DNA from: CAMDPA01 sp965223035
GTDB taxonomy: Bacteria; Pseudomonadota; Alphaproteobacteria; Rhizobiales; Hyphomicrobiaceae
DNA length: 64,000 nt
Direction: 5' to 3'
NCBI GenBank assembly: GCA_965223035.1
Contig: OZ244980.1
Location: forward strand, 62,001 to 126,000
The translations under genes were made by a program, and so were the position numbers. Each line of letters opens with the position of its first letter. Position 1 is the stretch's first letter. This document shows, piece after piece, positions 1 to 9,044 of this stretch. The notes below the pieces were generated by a model, which had not been told where the DNA came from, did no database searches, and saw only the letters and a list, made by a program, of their open reading frames with translations.

Positions 1-2
1 AA

Positions 3-2339
3 TTGGCGGCCGCGCATAACAGCTTGTCCAACATTCATAAGGGGCTGGGCCGCTTCGATCTTGCCGAGCAGGGGTTAAAGCGCGCCATTGCGGATGCGCG
101 GCGGGCAGCGAGCAGGTCACCCACAGCCAACCGCCATGTCGCGGTATACGAGGCCAACCTGGCCCGGCTTTATCAACAAAGGCGGCGCTACGGCGATATG
201 AAGGAGGCGGCGCAAAGGGCCTATGCTGCCCAACGCAAGGTTCTCAAATCGAATGATCCCGACTATGCGCAAACCCTTGTCGCGCTCGCCGGCGCCTACC
301 GGGAGCTGCCCGGTCAGGCGGCCGAGGGCTTGCCGCACTTGCGTCGGGCGTTGCGCTTGGCCAAAGCGCATTACGGGCCCAGTCATGGGACCGTCGCGTC
401 CGTGCTCGTCGCTTACGCCAACACCAATCTGGTGCTGGGACGGCTGGCCCAGGCGGAACGGCAATTGCTGCAAGCGCTCAAGATCCGCGAGCGGCTGTTG
501 CCCGATGGCCACCGCTTGATTGGATCAGCGCTCGACTACCTGGCACGGCTCAAGCTCAAGCAGGATCAAGGGGATGCTGCAGTCAGGTACTCGCGCCGAG
601 CGGCCGCAATCGCCTCCAGCCGGTTATCGCGCGACGTCAATTTCGTTTGCAGCGAGGACGTGTCCGCGCTGAGAGGCTTTTTCAATCGGCACCTGACCGC
701 GCTCGACCGCGCGGCTGAGCAAGATAGCCGGCGAACGGATCTCGCTGACGAAAGTTTCCGCACGGCACAGTGGGCGAGCGGCTCGACGGCGGCGGTCGCG
801 GTGGCACGCATGGCGGCGCGATATCGCGTGGCGGGCGGTCGGAATGCGCTGATGATTCGGCGGCAGCAGGATGCTTGGATCAAGCGGCGGGATTTGGAGA
901 AGCAACTGTTCCGGGAGCGATCAAAGGAGCCCGGTGCGCGCGATCGGGCCTACGAGCGCGATCTGCGGCGCGAAATCGATCGGCTCGACAGGAAGTTGCA
1001 GCAGGTCGATCACCTGGTCGTCGCGAACCCATTGGCGGTGCGCGAGGTGCAGGCGCTGCTCGGGCCCGAGGAGGCGTTGATCGTATTTCACGTCGCCGAG
1101 GACCAGTCTTACCTGTTTGCGCTGACCCGCGATGAGGTGCGTCGCCGCAAGATAGCGATAGGTGGGCTTGAATTATTGAAGCGCGTCGGAGCGTTTCGCG
1201 TCGGCCTCGGATTTGACGTGCGCAACGACGGTACGGCCCGTGCTGCCCAAGCCGACAGCGGCGGCTTCGGCGGCGAGCACCCCTTCAACATTGGTCGGGC
1301 CCATGCTCTATATCGGGACCTCATCGGCCCCGTTGAGGACATGATAGAGGACAAGCGGCAGCTCCTGCTGGTGCCGTCTGGCGCACTGACCTCGTTGCCG
1401 TTCCATCTGCTGGTGACGACGGCGCCGGACACCCCGACGCCGGTGATTCGCCAGGTGCAGGACTTTGCCAAGTATCGCGCCGCCGCCTGGCTCATCAAGC
1501 GCCACGCCATTACCGTGATTCCGGCGGTGGCCAATCTCAAGGCGCTGCGGCTGGTGGCTGGGACCTCACGCGGGCGCCGGCCGATGGTCGGATTTGGCGA
1601 TCCTGTTTTCAAACGCGGCAGCGCCGTTAATCCGCGGCGGTCGAAGCGAGGGTCGGGTCGTCGAACCGAGCGCAGCTATCGACGTCGATCACCGGTTGAT
1701 CTGCAGGTGCTCGAGAATGGCTTGTCACCGCTTCCGGAAACCGGTGATGAGCTGAGGTCGGTGGCGCAGATGCTTGGCGCGCACCGATCGGACCTGTTCT
1801 TGGGGCGGGTCGCCAGCGAAGGTTTCGTCAAGCAACACAATCTCATGAACTATCGCGTGGTCTATTTCGCCACACATGGCTTGGTGGCTGGGCAGGTGGC
1901 CAAGCTCGACGAGCCGGCACTGGTGTTTTCGCTGCCGGCGCAGCCCACCGCGGTCGATGACGGGCTGCTGAAGGCCAGCGAGGTCGCGCAATTGAAGCTG
2001 GATGCTGACTGGGTTGTGCTGTCAGCCTGCAACACCGCGGCACCTGCCGACGCCGGCGAGGCTGGCGATCAGCCGGAGGCGCTGTCGGGGTTGGCCCGGG
2101 CGTTCTTTTATGCAGGCGCACGGTCGTTGTTGGTGACCCATTGGGAAGCTTACTCGGACGCCGCGTCGTGGCTTGCCATTCGAACGTTCGAGATCTTGAG
2201 AACCAATGCCCGCATCGGCCGGTCTGAGGCGCTGCGGCAAGCGATGCTTGAGTACATGGCCGATCCCAAAGATCCGACCAATGCGTACCCGGAGGTGTGG
2301 GGGCCGTTCCAGCTCGTCGGCGCCGGGCGGGCTGGCTAG
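3..2339 (+). CDS. TPR-CHAT domain protein, 5' end outside window
   Basis: The frame is open from the window edge, so the true start lies upstream and numbering here is from base 3. Residues about 1-230 are Ala/Arg/Leu-rich helical repeats of TPR type, about 280-350 is a charged, probably coiled linker, and about 430-775 is a CHAT domain (clan CD cysteine peptidase fold, related to caspases). The expected dyad is visible: His625 in FATHG and Cys676 in LSACNTA, so an active peptidase is likely. CHAT-TPR proteins are known as regulated proteases in several bacterial systems; the substrate here is unknown. The TAG stop is followed with no gap by the ATG of the next gene, a predicted exported protein, so the two are almost certainly co-transcribed and translationally coupled. 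Confidence 0.85.
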   Translation: MAAAHNSLSNIHKGLGRFDLAEQGLKRAIADARRAASRSPTANRHVAVYEANLARLYQQRRRYGDMKEAAQRAYAAQRKVLKSNDPDYAQTLVALAGAYRELPGQAAEGLPHLRRALRLAKAHYGPSHGTVASVLVAYANTNLVLGRLAQAERQLLQALKIRERLLPDGHRLIGSALDYLARLKLKQDQGDAAVRYSRRAAAIASSRLSRDVNFVCSEDVSALRGFFNRHLTALDRAAEQDSRRTDLADESFRTAQWASGSTAAVAVARMAARYRVAGGRNALMIRRQQDAWIKRRDLEKQLFRERSKEPGARDRAYERDLRREIDRLDRKLQQVDHLVVANPLAVREVQALLGPEEALIVFHVAEDQSYLFALTRDEVRRRKIAIGGLELLKRVGAFRVGLGFDVRNDGTARAAQADSGGFGGEHPFNIGRAHALYRDLIGPVEDMIEDKRQLLLVPSGALTSLPFHLLVTTAPDTPTPVIRQVQDFAKYRAAAWLIKRHAITVIPAVANLKALRLVAGTSRGRRPMVGFGDPVFKRGSAVNPRRSKRGSGRRTERSYRRRSPVDLQVLENGLSPLPETGDELRSVAQMLGAHRSDLFLGRVASEGFVKQHNLMNYRVVYFATHGLVAGQVAKLDEPALVFSLPAQPTAVDDGLLKASEVAQLKLDADWVVLSACNTAAPADAGEAGDQPEALSGLARAFFYAGARSLLVTHWEAYSDAASWLAIRTFEILRTNARIGRSEALRQAMLEYMADPKDPTNAYPEVWGPFQLVGAGRAG

Positions 2340-3926
2340 ATGAAGCCGATCAGCCCCCTCGTCGCCGACGCCATCGGCCGTGCGATCCAGTCTGCGCTGT
2401 TGAGCGCAGCGCTGGTCGTGGGCCTCGGCAGTGCTGTTTTGCCCGGCTTGGCTGGTGCCTCGCCGGGCTGTGAGGCGATGCCGAAGCTGGAGCCAAGCCG
2501 CATCTTGGCCGGAGATCGCGCCCTGATCGAACGGGTAGCCGGGCGGCGGCAACTGAGGCTTCGCATTCCCCGCCGCGTTGGCAATCGCGGCATCGCAGAG
2601 GCGATCAGGCTGTGCAAGGGTCGACGGCCGGTACTGGCGACTCCCGTCATCAACCCGTTGGACAAGTCAATCGAGCGGCGTCCGGTCGGGCTGGCTGCGA
2701 TCGAGGCCGCCGACAATGAGATCGTGATGGTGGTGAATGGGCCGGTCGCCCGGGGCGCCACTCTGACCTTGCCCGCGCGGACACTGGCCGTCGGCGGGCG
2801 GTCCAATCGGTCCGGCCAGATCACCTTGGCAGGCATCGATCCGGCCGAGGCGACGTTCTGGTACAAGGCGTTGGAGCCCAGCGATGCCGGCCAAGATCTG
2901 CTGGGACTGGCCTCGTATCCACGGGCCAGAGGCTTGGTCCCCGGCCGGCCGCAGCCGAGCGGACACGGCGATGTGCTGGCCGAGCTGCGCGATCACTTCA
3001 AGCGGATGATCAAGGCCGGGTTCCTCAGCCACCGACGCGCGGATCAGTTGATTGCGCTGTTGCAACGAAGCCTCGCCGGCAACGCGCCGCGCATCGCCGC
3101 CGTGTTTCAGAATCCCGCCGGACACATCGAAGCGCGGTTGCTGGCGGCCACGCTGGCCAATGCCGGTACGGTGATGGATGGCGTGATCGAAACGATCCTA
3201 AGAGGGGCTGATCGGTCAAACCGGCCGATACGCGTGTACTTTGCGCGGCCGGGCGACGTCAGGCGGCAAACCAGGCGAAACTTGTCGGCCTTTGTCCGTG
3301 TCGGTGCGGATCTCTCGATCGTCTTCGCCGATGAGGCTCGCAAGATGCCGTTGCCAATCTTGGCGTCGCTGCTCGGACATGAGGCACTACACCAAGACAC
3401 GCTGTCCGGATTACCCGAAGAAATGATTGCCTCGTTGGCTCAATTTATCGCCTATGCGCAACATGTGTTGGCCGAGCCGGCGCTGACGCGGTGGGGCACC
3501 GATGCCGTTAGATCCAGCAATATTCGGCTGGTGACCATGATCAACTCGGGCGCGGCGCGGTATCCCAATCCCGGCCTTAGGGCCAGCCTCGTGATGCAGC
3601 CGGACGGCAATGTGTTTCCGCGGAGTAGGACCAACTGGTTGAGCTTGGAGGATTTGTTGCGCCGGCGGACCTATCGCTTTGTCCGCAATGTGCCGACCCC
3701 CGGCAACCGGCTGCTGGATTCGATCATGACGCGCATGTCGGGCAAACCGCACAAGGGCCACGCGTTCTCAGCGGCCACGATCGATCGATTGGAGCGCATG
3801 CAAGCGTTGTCATGGGCGCAATGGGTCGACCTAGCTCACATACTGAGGTTGCGGCTGCCAGTCGAGCCGCCATCGTCGCGACAGCGTGGGCATGGGCACG
3901 CTAAACGGTCCTTCGGGCCACAATAA
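2340..3926 (+). CDS. exported protein with HExxH motif, unknown family
   Basis: The ATG begins immediately after the stop of the CHAT gene. The 528-residue product has a hydrophobic signal-like segment at about residues 14-40 (ending near LAGAS), so it is probably periplasmic or extracytoplasmic. I do not recognise the family. Residues 347-351 read HEALH, which fits the HExxH zinc-peptidase motif, in the helix-like context LLGHEALHQD; Glu360/Glu361 in the following GLPEEM could be a third ligand, but this is a guess. The C terminus is basic and low complexity. Pairing with a CHAT peptidase suggests a common process such as proteolytic activation or envelope stress handling, which is inference from position only. 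Confidence 0.75.
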   Translation: MKPISPLVADAIGRAIQSALLSAALVVGLGSAVLPGLAGASPGCEAMPKLEPSRILAGDRALIERVAGRRQLRLRIPRRVGNRGIAEAIRLCKGRRPVLATPVINPLDKSIERRPVGLAAIEAADNEIVMVVNGPVARGATLTLPARTLAVGGRSNRSGQITLAGIDPAEATFWYKALEPSDAGQDLLGLASYPRARGLVPGRPQPSGHGDVLAELRDHFKRMIKAGFLSHRRADQLIALLQRSLAGNAPRIAAVFQNPAGHIEARLLAATLANAGTVMDGVIETILRGADRSNRPIRVYFARPGDVRRQTRRNLSAFVRVGADLSIVFADEARKMPLPILASLLGHEALHQDTLSGLPEEMIASLAQFIAYAQHVLAEPALTRWGTDAVRSSNIRLVTMINSGAARYPNPGLRASLVMQPDGNVFPRSRTNWLSLEDLLRRRTYRFVRNVPTPGNRLLDSIMTRMSGKPHKGHAFSAATIDRLERMQALSWAQWVDLAHILRLRLPVEPPSSRQRGHGHAKRSFGPQ

Positions 3927-4254
3927 TCTGCGCGCTCGACGCTGCGTGTTCCACTTAACTTGGTAGGCTGAAACCGTTGTCTGGTGCTCCACCGGCGTGA
4001 CCGAGCCGCCGCATCAACCGGCACGTCGCGCTCACCTCATGGACTGTGATTCCCATCCGATGTAATGTTCGGTCGTCTGCTGTTTGCGGCCTGTTCCATC
4101 CGTAACAGCGAGCGGCAACGACGTGTGGTGAAGTCCGTGTTGCGTTGGCCAAAGCTTCACCGCTGCCGTCGTAATTTGGGACGGAGGCGTGTCGGCCTGG
4201 TCGACCCCCAAGCTTGCAGCATCATAAAAAGCGATTGTCGCTAGGACGGCTCTT
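3927..4254. other. intergenic, no gene seen
   Basis: This 328-base stretch separates the HExxH gene from the first OmpA-type gene. No frame with credible start and coding bias, no strong hairpin and no copy of the local repeat families is seen. It presumably carries the promoter for the OmpA pair. Confidence 0.5.
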
Positions 4255-4893
4255 ATGACAGTTCACACCGATATTCTTCGATCGACGCGGCGGACGTGGA
4301 GCCTTGCCCTGACGCTCACCGGGCTGTCAGTCGCCATGGTCTCGCCCGCGTGGGCTCAGTCAGCGTCGGAGGAGTTCCTCATTAAGTCGCTGCAGCCCAT
4401 GAAGTCGGTCCGGTACAGTACAAAGCGGAGCTTCAAGGTTCGCGCCGCACCATCCAGGCTCGAGCAAATCGTCAACGCCAAGCGGCGCAGCGGCAAGCGC
4501 GCCTTCTCCGCGAAGGAGCGAACCGAAATCGCCAAAGTGACATCGGCGCGGCCCTCCGTCGACCTTGAGGTTTACTTCGATCTGAATTCTGCCGCCGTAT
4601 CGCCGGTGGCGGCGCCGACGCTCGATACACTGGGGCGGGCGCTGACCAGCCACCAGTTGCGGGACAGCAGATTTCTGATTGCCGGTCATACCGACGGGCG
4701 GGGCACGGACGCCTACAATTTGGAACTATCGCGGCGGCGAGCCAATTCAGTCCGGCGCTTCTTGATGTCGCGCTTCAACATTAGCCCGGACCGGTTGGAA
4801 GCCATTGGTTACGGCGAAGAGCAGTTGAAGGTGCCCCAGAACCCGCGCCATGGAACCAACCGACGCGTTCAAGTGGTAAATATGAGTGAATAG
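4255..4893 (+). CDS. OmpA-family exported protein (first of two)
   Basis: This is a 212-residue protein with a signal peptide ending near residue 35 (SPAWAQS) and a C-terminal OmpA/MotB peptidoglycan-binding domain at about 100-210. Family features are visible: YFDLNSA at the first strand, then AGHTDGRGTDAYNLELSRRR and a final NRRVQVV. The region between them (about 45-100) is basic and unrecognised. There is no lipobox Cys, so it is probably a soluble periplasmic or membrane-bound anchor rather than a lipoprotein. It lies 51 bases before a paralogous gene and probably shares its transcript, which ends at the terminator near 5.8 kb. Confidence 0.88.
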   Translation: MTVHTDILRSTRRTWSLALTLTGLSVAMVSPAWAQSASEEFLIKSLQPMKSVRYSTKRSFKVRAAPSRLEQIVNAKRRSGKRAFSAKERTEIAKVTSARPSVDLEVYFDLNSAAVSPVAAPTLDTLGRALTSHQLRDSRFLIAGHTDGRGTDAYNLELSRRRANSVRRFLMSRFNISPDRLEAIGYGEEQLKVPQNPRHGTNRRVQVVNMSE

Positions 4894-4944
4894 ATGGGAT
4901 CTGATCGGCGGCGCTTTGTTGACAGCAATTGAAAGGAACAGGCC

Positions 4945-5745
4945 ATGTACCGCAGGAGCTTGTACCGCAGGAGGTTGGTCTCCATGTCGTTGGCGTTGGG
5001 TGCTCTTTGTTGGGTTGCACCTGCCGCCGTGGCGCAGAGCCCGCAACAAGGTGAGCTGTATAAGCGGCTGACCAATGAGCTGCGGTGCAAGCCGGGACAA
5101 ATGTGTGCCCAACCAACGCACTCACGGTCGCGCAAGCGTAGTTTTACAAGGTCGTTGGCCAGCCCGAGGAAGCGCAACTTGCGCTCCGACGTCGGTCGCC
5201 GGCAGCTGGAATCGGACGCCAAGCGCGGTCTGACGGCGAGCGCCGACGTGGAGGTGTATTTTCCCTACAACTCGGCCGACCTGGTGCCCGAGACCCGTCG
5301 CAAGCTGGACGAGATCGGCGCCGCGCTCAACGATCGCAGTTTGGCATCATCCGGCTTTGCCATCATCGGCCATACCGATGCGACCGGATCGGAGGCCTAC
5401 AACATGAACCTGTCAGAGCGCCGGGCAGCGGCGGTGCGCAACTATCTGATGCGGCGTGCCTCCGTCGATTCGTCGCGCCTCAACCACTGGGGCCGCGGCG
5501 AGGAGGAGCTGAAGCTTCCCGGCAACCCGCACGCGGCGGTCAATCGAAGGGTGCAGTTGGTCAACGCCGGGCTATTGGAGTCCGGCAGTGCGTCAGGCTC
5601 GCAAGTCCCGGGTTCCGATGTCAGCGACGCGGCGTCGTCGAGCAAGTATCGCCCGGCCGATCGCTTCGATCCTGTCTCAGGGGAAAATTGCACGCGCTTT
5701 TCTCCGCACGCCAACAAAACGATCAGCGTACCGTGCCAGCGCTGA
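4945..5745 (+). CDS. OmpA-family exported protein (second of two)
   Basis: The 266-residue product has the same plan as the preceding gene: a signal peptide with Arg-rich n-region ending near AAVAQS, a basic spacer, and an OmpA C-like domain (VYFPYNSAD, GHTDATGSEAYN, LSERRAAAVR, NRRVQLV). It adds a tail of about 60 residues ending in a Cys-containing segment after the OmpA domain. The start is ambiguous: ATG at 4945 gives a normal signal peptide, while ATG at 4984 has a strong AGGAGG nine bases upstream but would remove the charged n-region. The two sites lie in a short duplicated sequence (TGTACCGCAGGAG repeated). Tandem duplication with the gene at 4255 is likely. Confidence 0.87.
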   Translation: MYRRSLYRRRLVSMSLALGALCWVAPAAVAQSPQQGELYKRLTNELRCKPGQMCAQPTHSRSRKRSFTRSLASPRKRNLRSDVGRRQLESDAKRGLTASADVEVYFPYNSADLVPETRRKLDEIGAALNDRSLASSGFAIIGHTDATGSEAYNMNLSERRAAAVRNYLMRRASVDSSRLNHWGRGEEELKLPGNPHAAVNRRVQLVNAGLLESGSASGSQVPGSDVSDAASSSKYRPADRFDPVSGENCTRFSPHANKTISVPCQR

Positions 5746-5785
5746 TCGCGTGATAGCGACCGTTCGGTTATGGAAAGCACCAAAC

Positions 5786-5810
5786 GGCCCCGGGCGACCG
5801 GGGCCTTTTT
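5786..5810 (+). terminator. rho-independent terminator after OmpA pair
   Basis: GGCCCCGG and CCGGGGCC form a perfect 8-bp stem with a GCGA loop, followed directly by TTTTT. It lies 41 bases after the second OmpA gene and before the likely start of the methyltransferase gene. Confidence 0.9.
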
Positions 5811-5886
5811 GTTTGCTCATGTCGTCGATTATATCTGCAATGCGTCGACAGGGTCGTGCACACAGCCGGCCAACGGATTGGGCAAG

Positions 5887-7134
5887 ATGACGAGTGAACT
5901 GATCCAATTGATCGAGCAGGAGCCGCGGCTATGCGGTGGACCGCACTGCATTGCGGAGCTGGTGCACGCCTGCCATGAGCGCTCGATCGATGCGGGTCTG
6001 GCTCAGCTCAACGTGCCCAAGCTTACCCGCGCCACGCTGGAGCCGGTGCTGACCTACTGCGCCGAGTTGGCCTGCGAGCGCGATGAAGTGACCTGTCCTG
6101 GCTGCAAGCGCCGGACCGAGGCGCTCGGGCTCCACGCGCTGGACGACTTCATCGACCATCATAAAGAGATCGTGGTCGGCGACGGACATATCCGATTGAG
6201 TGGACGCGGGCAGGCGACAATCAGGACGCCGGGGCTCGAGGCGCTGGCCAAAACCTGGTCGGGGGAGAACTATTGGTTTTGGGCCCGCCGCGTGTTGCGA
6301 CGGTTGAGGCACGGCATGCGACGGGCGCAAAGGCGCGGCGAGGGGCTGGCCGAGGAAGGACAATCTCCGGCCGTGGTGCTGGTCGAGCCGCAGCTGCCCG
6401 ACAACATCGGTATGGTGGCACGGGCGATGGCCAACTTCGGTTTGGATAGCCTGCGGTTGGTGGCGCCGCGCGATGGTTGGCCGCAGGAAAAAGCGCGGAT
6501 TGCGGCGTCGGGCGCCAACTACGTGATCGACGAGGCCCGCGTTTACGAGACGTTGGCCGATGCGATGGGCGATCTCAGTTGGGTCGCCGCGACCACGGCG
6601 CGCCAGCGCGATTTGCGCAAGCCGGTGCTGACGCCGGCGCAGGCCGTGGAGGAGATCACCAAGCGAATTTCCGAAGGGCAACGCTGCGGGATCGTGTTCG
6701 GTCGCGAGCGCAACGGGCTGGAGACCGCCGAAGTGGCGGTTGCCGACGCCATCGTCATGATTCCCGTTAACAGTCGATTCGCGTCGTTGAACCTGGCGCA
6801 GGCCGTGCTGATTTTGGGCTATGAATGGCTGAAACTGTCCGGGCGCGCCAGCCTTGGTCGCGTCACAACCTATGAATCGCCGGTCGCGCCAGGTCTGCGG
6901 TGGGGCGATGACCGGCCGGCCACCAAGGCCGAATTGCTGTCCTTTTTCGAGCATATCGAAACCGAACTTGAGCGGTTGGGATTCTTTAATCCGCCGCATA
7001 AGCGGCCTAGCGTTGTGGGTAACTTGCGAACCATGTTCACCCGGATGTGTGCAACTGAGCAAGAAGTGCGCACGCTGCGTGGTATTGTAGCAACTTTGGT
7101 GCGTGGTAAGGGCCATGGCCGGAAGGTGCCTTGA
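5887..7134 (+). CDS. TrmJ-like SPOUT RNA methyltransferase with Cys-rich N-terminal extension
   Basis: Residues from about 160 to the C terminus match the TrmH/TrmJ SPOUT family, which 2'-O-methylates tRNA using SAM. The three motifs are visible: NIGMVARAMANFG, GIVFGRERNGL and IPVNSRFASLNLAQAV. The start at 5887 was chosen because an open frame from 5770 would run through the terminator stem. This leaves about 155 residues before the SPOUT domain, with seven Cys (16, 21, 29, 58, 63, 70, 73), including CPGC, which suggests a metal-binding module. Codon use in this part is as GC-rich at third positions as the rest, so it looks translated. TrmJ proteins are usually about 250 residues; this one would be 415. 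An internal ATG at 6316 could yield a short form. Confidence 0.85.
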   Translation: MTSELIQLIEQEPRLCGGPHCIAELVHACHERSIDAGLAQLNVPKLTRATLEPVLTYCAELACERDEVTCPGCKRRTEALGLHALDDFIDHHKEIVVGDGHIRLSGRGQATIRTPGLEALAKTWSGENYWFWARRVLRRLRHGMRRAQRRGEGLAEEGQSPAVVLVEPQLPDNIGMVARAMANFGLDSLRLVAPRDGWPQEKARIAASGANYVIDEARVYETLADAMGDLSWVAATTARQRDLRKPVLTPAQAVEEITKRISEGQRCGIVFGRERNGLETAEVAVADAIVMIPVNSRFASLNLAQAVLILGYEWLKLSGRASLGRVTTYESPVAPGLRWGDDRPATKAELLSFFEHIETELERLGFFNPPHKRPSVVGNLRTMFTRMCATEQEVRTLRGIVATLVRGKGHGRKVP

Positions 7135-7263
7135 TTATGCCTAGATTGCAGCCGAACCAGCCTGCGGGTGACGCGGGCGGGTGCAGCCAAACCGTGGCGA
7201 GGTGTGAAACGGGAAGACGAGGCTAATCTCGTGTACCAATTGGCGGAACAAGGGCTTTGGACT

Positions 7264-7875
7264 ATGCGCAAGGTGAGGACGGCGGGGGTGGCGGTCATGG
7301 CGGTTGCGGTGGCCTTGCTCGGGCAAATGTGGCCCGTGGCGGCGCAGCAACTCAGTGAGCGGTCGGTGCGAACATTGATGGGCTACGCCTGGTATATGAC
7401 GCCGGAGCAATTCACCAAGCCTAACGGTCAGAAAATTGAAGTCGACAAGAAGAAGCGCCGTGAGGTGGAGGTGCCGTTGGAGACCGCGCGTGAGGTGATC
7501 CAGGTCGGACGGCTGTCGGCCCACGCATGGACCTGTGACCTGGTCGTCGATCAGATGAACAACCATCGCACCTTGATGTATCGAGAACACCTCAAAAAAA
7601 GGTGGAGCGAGCAGCAAATGCTCTACATGAATCAACTCCACCTGGTGACGGTCATGGTGATGACGGGCAAGCTCGGCTTGGTGGAGCGCGGTAAGGAGAA
7701 TCAGCCCCAGGTCATGGAGAAAAAGGCCGAGAAGAAGACCTGCTCCGAAGAACAGAAAGCCAAGGTGCGGAACGCCGTCCGGACCTATATGCGGTCAGGA
7801 CCACAATTGCCGCGCCGTCCGAGTGCGCCTGCCGGTGGACCGGTGCCGGCCACGCCCAGCTCGCACACCAAGTGA
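7264..7875 (+). CDS. small exported protein, unknown function
   Basis: The frame is open from 7168, but the ATG at 7264 gives a clear signal peptide (MRKVRTAG onward, cleavage near PVAAQQ). The mature part of about 175 residues has a conserved-looking core (SVRTLMGYAWYMTP, then CDLVVDQMNNHRTLMYREH) with two Cys that could pair, a Lys/Glu-rich helical region and a Pro-rich tail. I do not recognise the family. It sits between the TrmJ-like gene and rpsD on the same strand and is followed by a hairpin that may end its transcript. Confidence 0.7.
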   Translation: MRKVRTAGVAVMAVAVALLGQMWPVAAQQLSERSVRTLMGYAWYMTPEQFTKPNGQKIEVDKKKRREVEVPLETAREVIQVGRLSAHAWTCDLVVDQMNNHRTLMYREHLKKRWSEQQMLYMNQLHLVTVMVMTGKLGLVERGKENQPQVMEKKAEKKTCSEEQKAKVRNAVRTYMRSGPQLPRRPSAPAGGPVPATPSSHTK

Positions 7876-7942
7876 ACCGAGCGGACGCAGGTTGCTCCAG
7901 GTGATTGACCCCGCCTGCAGAACACCGTAGAATCATCGACGC

Positions 7943-7970
7943 GCGGGCCCGCAGGGGCCCGCTTATCGTT
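7943..7970 (+). terminator. probable terminator hairpin before rpsD
   Basis: GCGGGCCC and GGGCCCGC form an 8-bp stem with a 4-base loop, followed by an interrupted T stretch (TTATCGTTT). It lies 67 bases after the small exported protein gene. It could alternatively be part of the rpsD leader. Confidence 0.5.
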
Positions 7971-8128
7971 TGCGCACCCGCGGTCCGGTCAAAGCGGCCG
8001 GGCCTGTCAGCTCCATCTGTATCGCCTATTCCGGCGGTGCGGCGAGCAGAGGAGGGGGCGCTCCGAATCGCGGCTCATGCCGCACCCCCAAGCGACACCC
8101 GAGAACGTGTCCATTCAGGAGTGCCAGA

Positions 8129-8746
8129 GTGACCAAGCGCATAAGTGCGAAGCATAAGATCGATCGACGCCTCGGCGAGAACATCTGGGGCCGGCCAAAA
8201 AGCCCGTTGAACAAGCGCGAGAGCCGGCCGGGCCAGCACGGCGAGCGGCGCGGCGGAAAGCTATCTGATTACGGCCAGCAGCTGCGTGCCAAACAGAAGT
8301 TGAAGGGCTACTACGGCAATATCGGCGAACGACAATTCAACCGCATCTATCAGGAGGCGCGTCGCTTTAAGGGCTCGACCTCGGAACATATGATCGGCCT
8401 GCTCGAGCGGCGCCTGGACGCGATCGTCTATCGCGCGAAATTCGTACCGACCGTGTTCGCGGCGCGCCAATTTGTCAGTCACGGGCATATTCGGGTAAAC
8501 GGCAAGCGGGTTGATATTCCCAGCTATCGTTGCCGAGTGGGCGACATCGTCGAGGTGCGCGAAAAGTCACGGCAGTTGGCTGTGGTGATGGAAGCCGTCA
8601 AGAGCGCGGAGCGCGACGTGCCGGATTATCTCGATGTCGATCATAATACGATGAAGGCCACGTTCGTTCGCGTGCCTGCCTTGGCGGACGTTCCTTTCCC
8701 CGTCATCATGGAACCCAACCTCGTCGTCGAGTTTTACTCACGGTAG
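8129..8746 (+). CDS. rpsD: 30S ribosomal protein S4
   Basis: S4 binds 16S rRNA early in 30S assembly. The GTG at 8129 is the right start: AGGAG lies seven bases upstream and the product (205 residues, beginning MTKRISAKHKIDRRLG) has the standard alphaproteobacterial length, although the frame is open further upstream. The S4 N-terminal domain is followed by the S4 RNA-binding domain at about 95-160 (LERRLDAIVYRAKF, FVSHGHIRVNGKRVDIPSY). It stands alone rather than in the alpha operon, as is common in alphaproteobacteria. Confidence 0.97.
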   Translation: MTKRISAKHKIDRRLGENIWGRPKSPLNKRESRPGQHGERRGGKLSDYGQQLRAKQKLKGYYGNIGERQFNRIYQEARRFKGSTSEHMIGLLERRLDAIVYRAKFVPTVFAARQFVSHGHIRVNGKRVDIPSYRCRVGDIVEVREKSRQLAVVMEAVKSAERDVPDYLDVDHNTMKATFVRVPALADVPFPVIMEPNLVVEFYSR

Positions 8747-8848
8747 GCAAGGGGTCCTTGCTCGGACGCCGCTCGCTTGCGATCGAACGCAGCCTCGGCG
8801 ACAGGCTCGCGTGCCTTGCCATTCTGCGCCAATGGCATTTCAAAGGCA

Positions 8849-8929
8849 GCTGGAACCATCCCGCTGCCCCATCCGGTCACGCAATGGCGTGACGTTCTGG
8901 GTGGCCCGGCGGGCTGCTTCGTTGCGGGC
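8849..8929 (+). repeat. F2 repeat, left part, fused to F1
   Basis: The F2 arm GCTGGAACCATCCCGCT is at 8849-8865, followed by a short hairpin (GTCACGCAATGGCGTGAC) and GGTGGCCCGGCGGGC. The usual right end of F2 is absent; the sequence runs directly into the second half of an F1 element at 8930. Confidence 0.75.
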
Positions 8930-9014
8930 AAAGATGATCGCTGTTAAAGTGTAGAGCAACTTTCTGCCTTTGATCGGGATCGTTCCGATTCCGATTTAAG
9001 ACAGGTTGCTCTAA
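8930..9014 (+). repeat. F1 repeat, second hairpin only
   Basis: This copy begins at the F1 centre (AAAGATGATCGCTGTTAAAG) and contains the complete B hairpin, ending GGTTGCTCTAA. It lies between the convergent ends of rpsD and the PqiA-like gene. Confidence 0.85.
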
Positions 9015-9044
9015 TCACACACCGACAAGGCGGCATCGGCCGGC

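Noticed and set aside
8748..8762. terminator after rpsD
   Set aside because: GCAAGG/CCTTGC can pair but the stem is six bases and no T-run follows.
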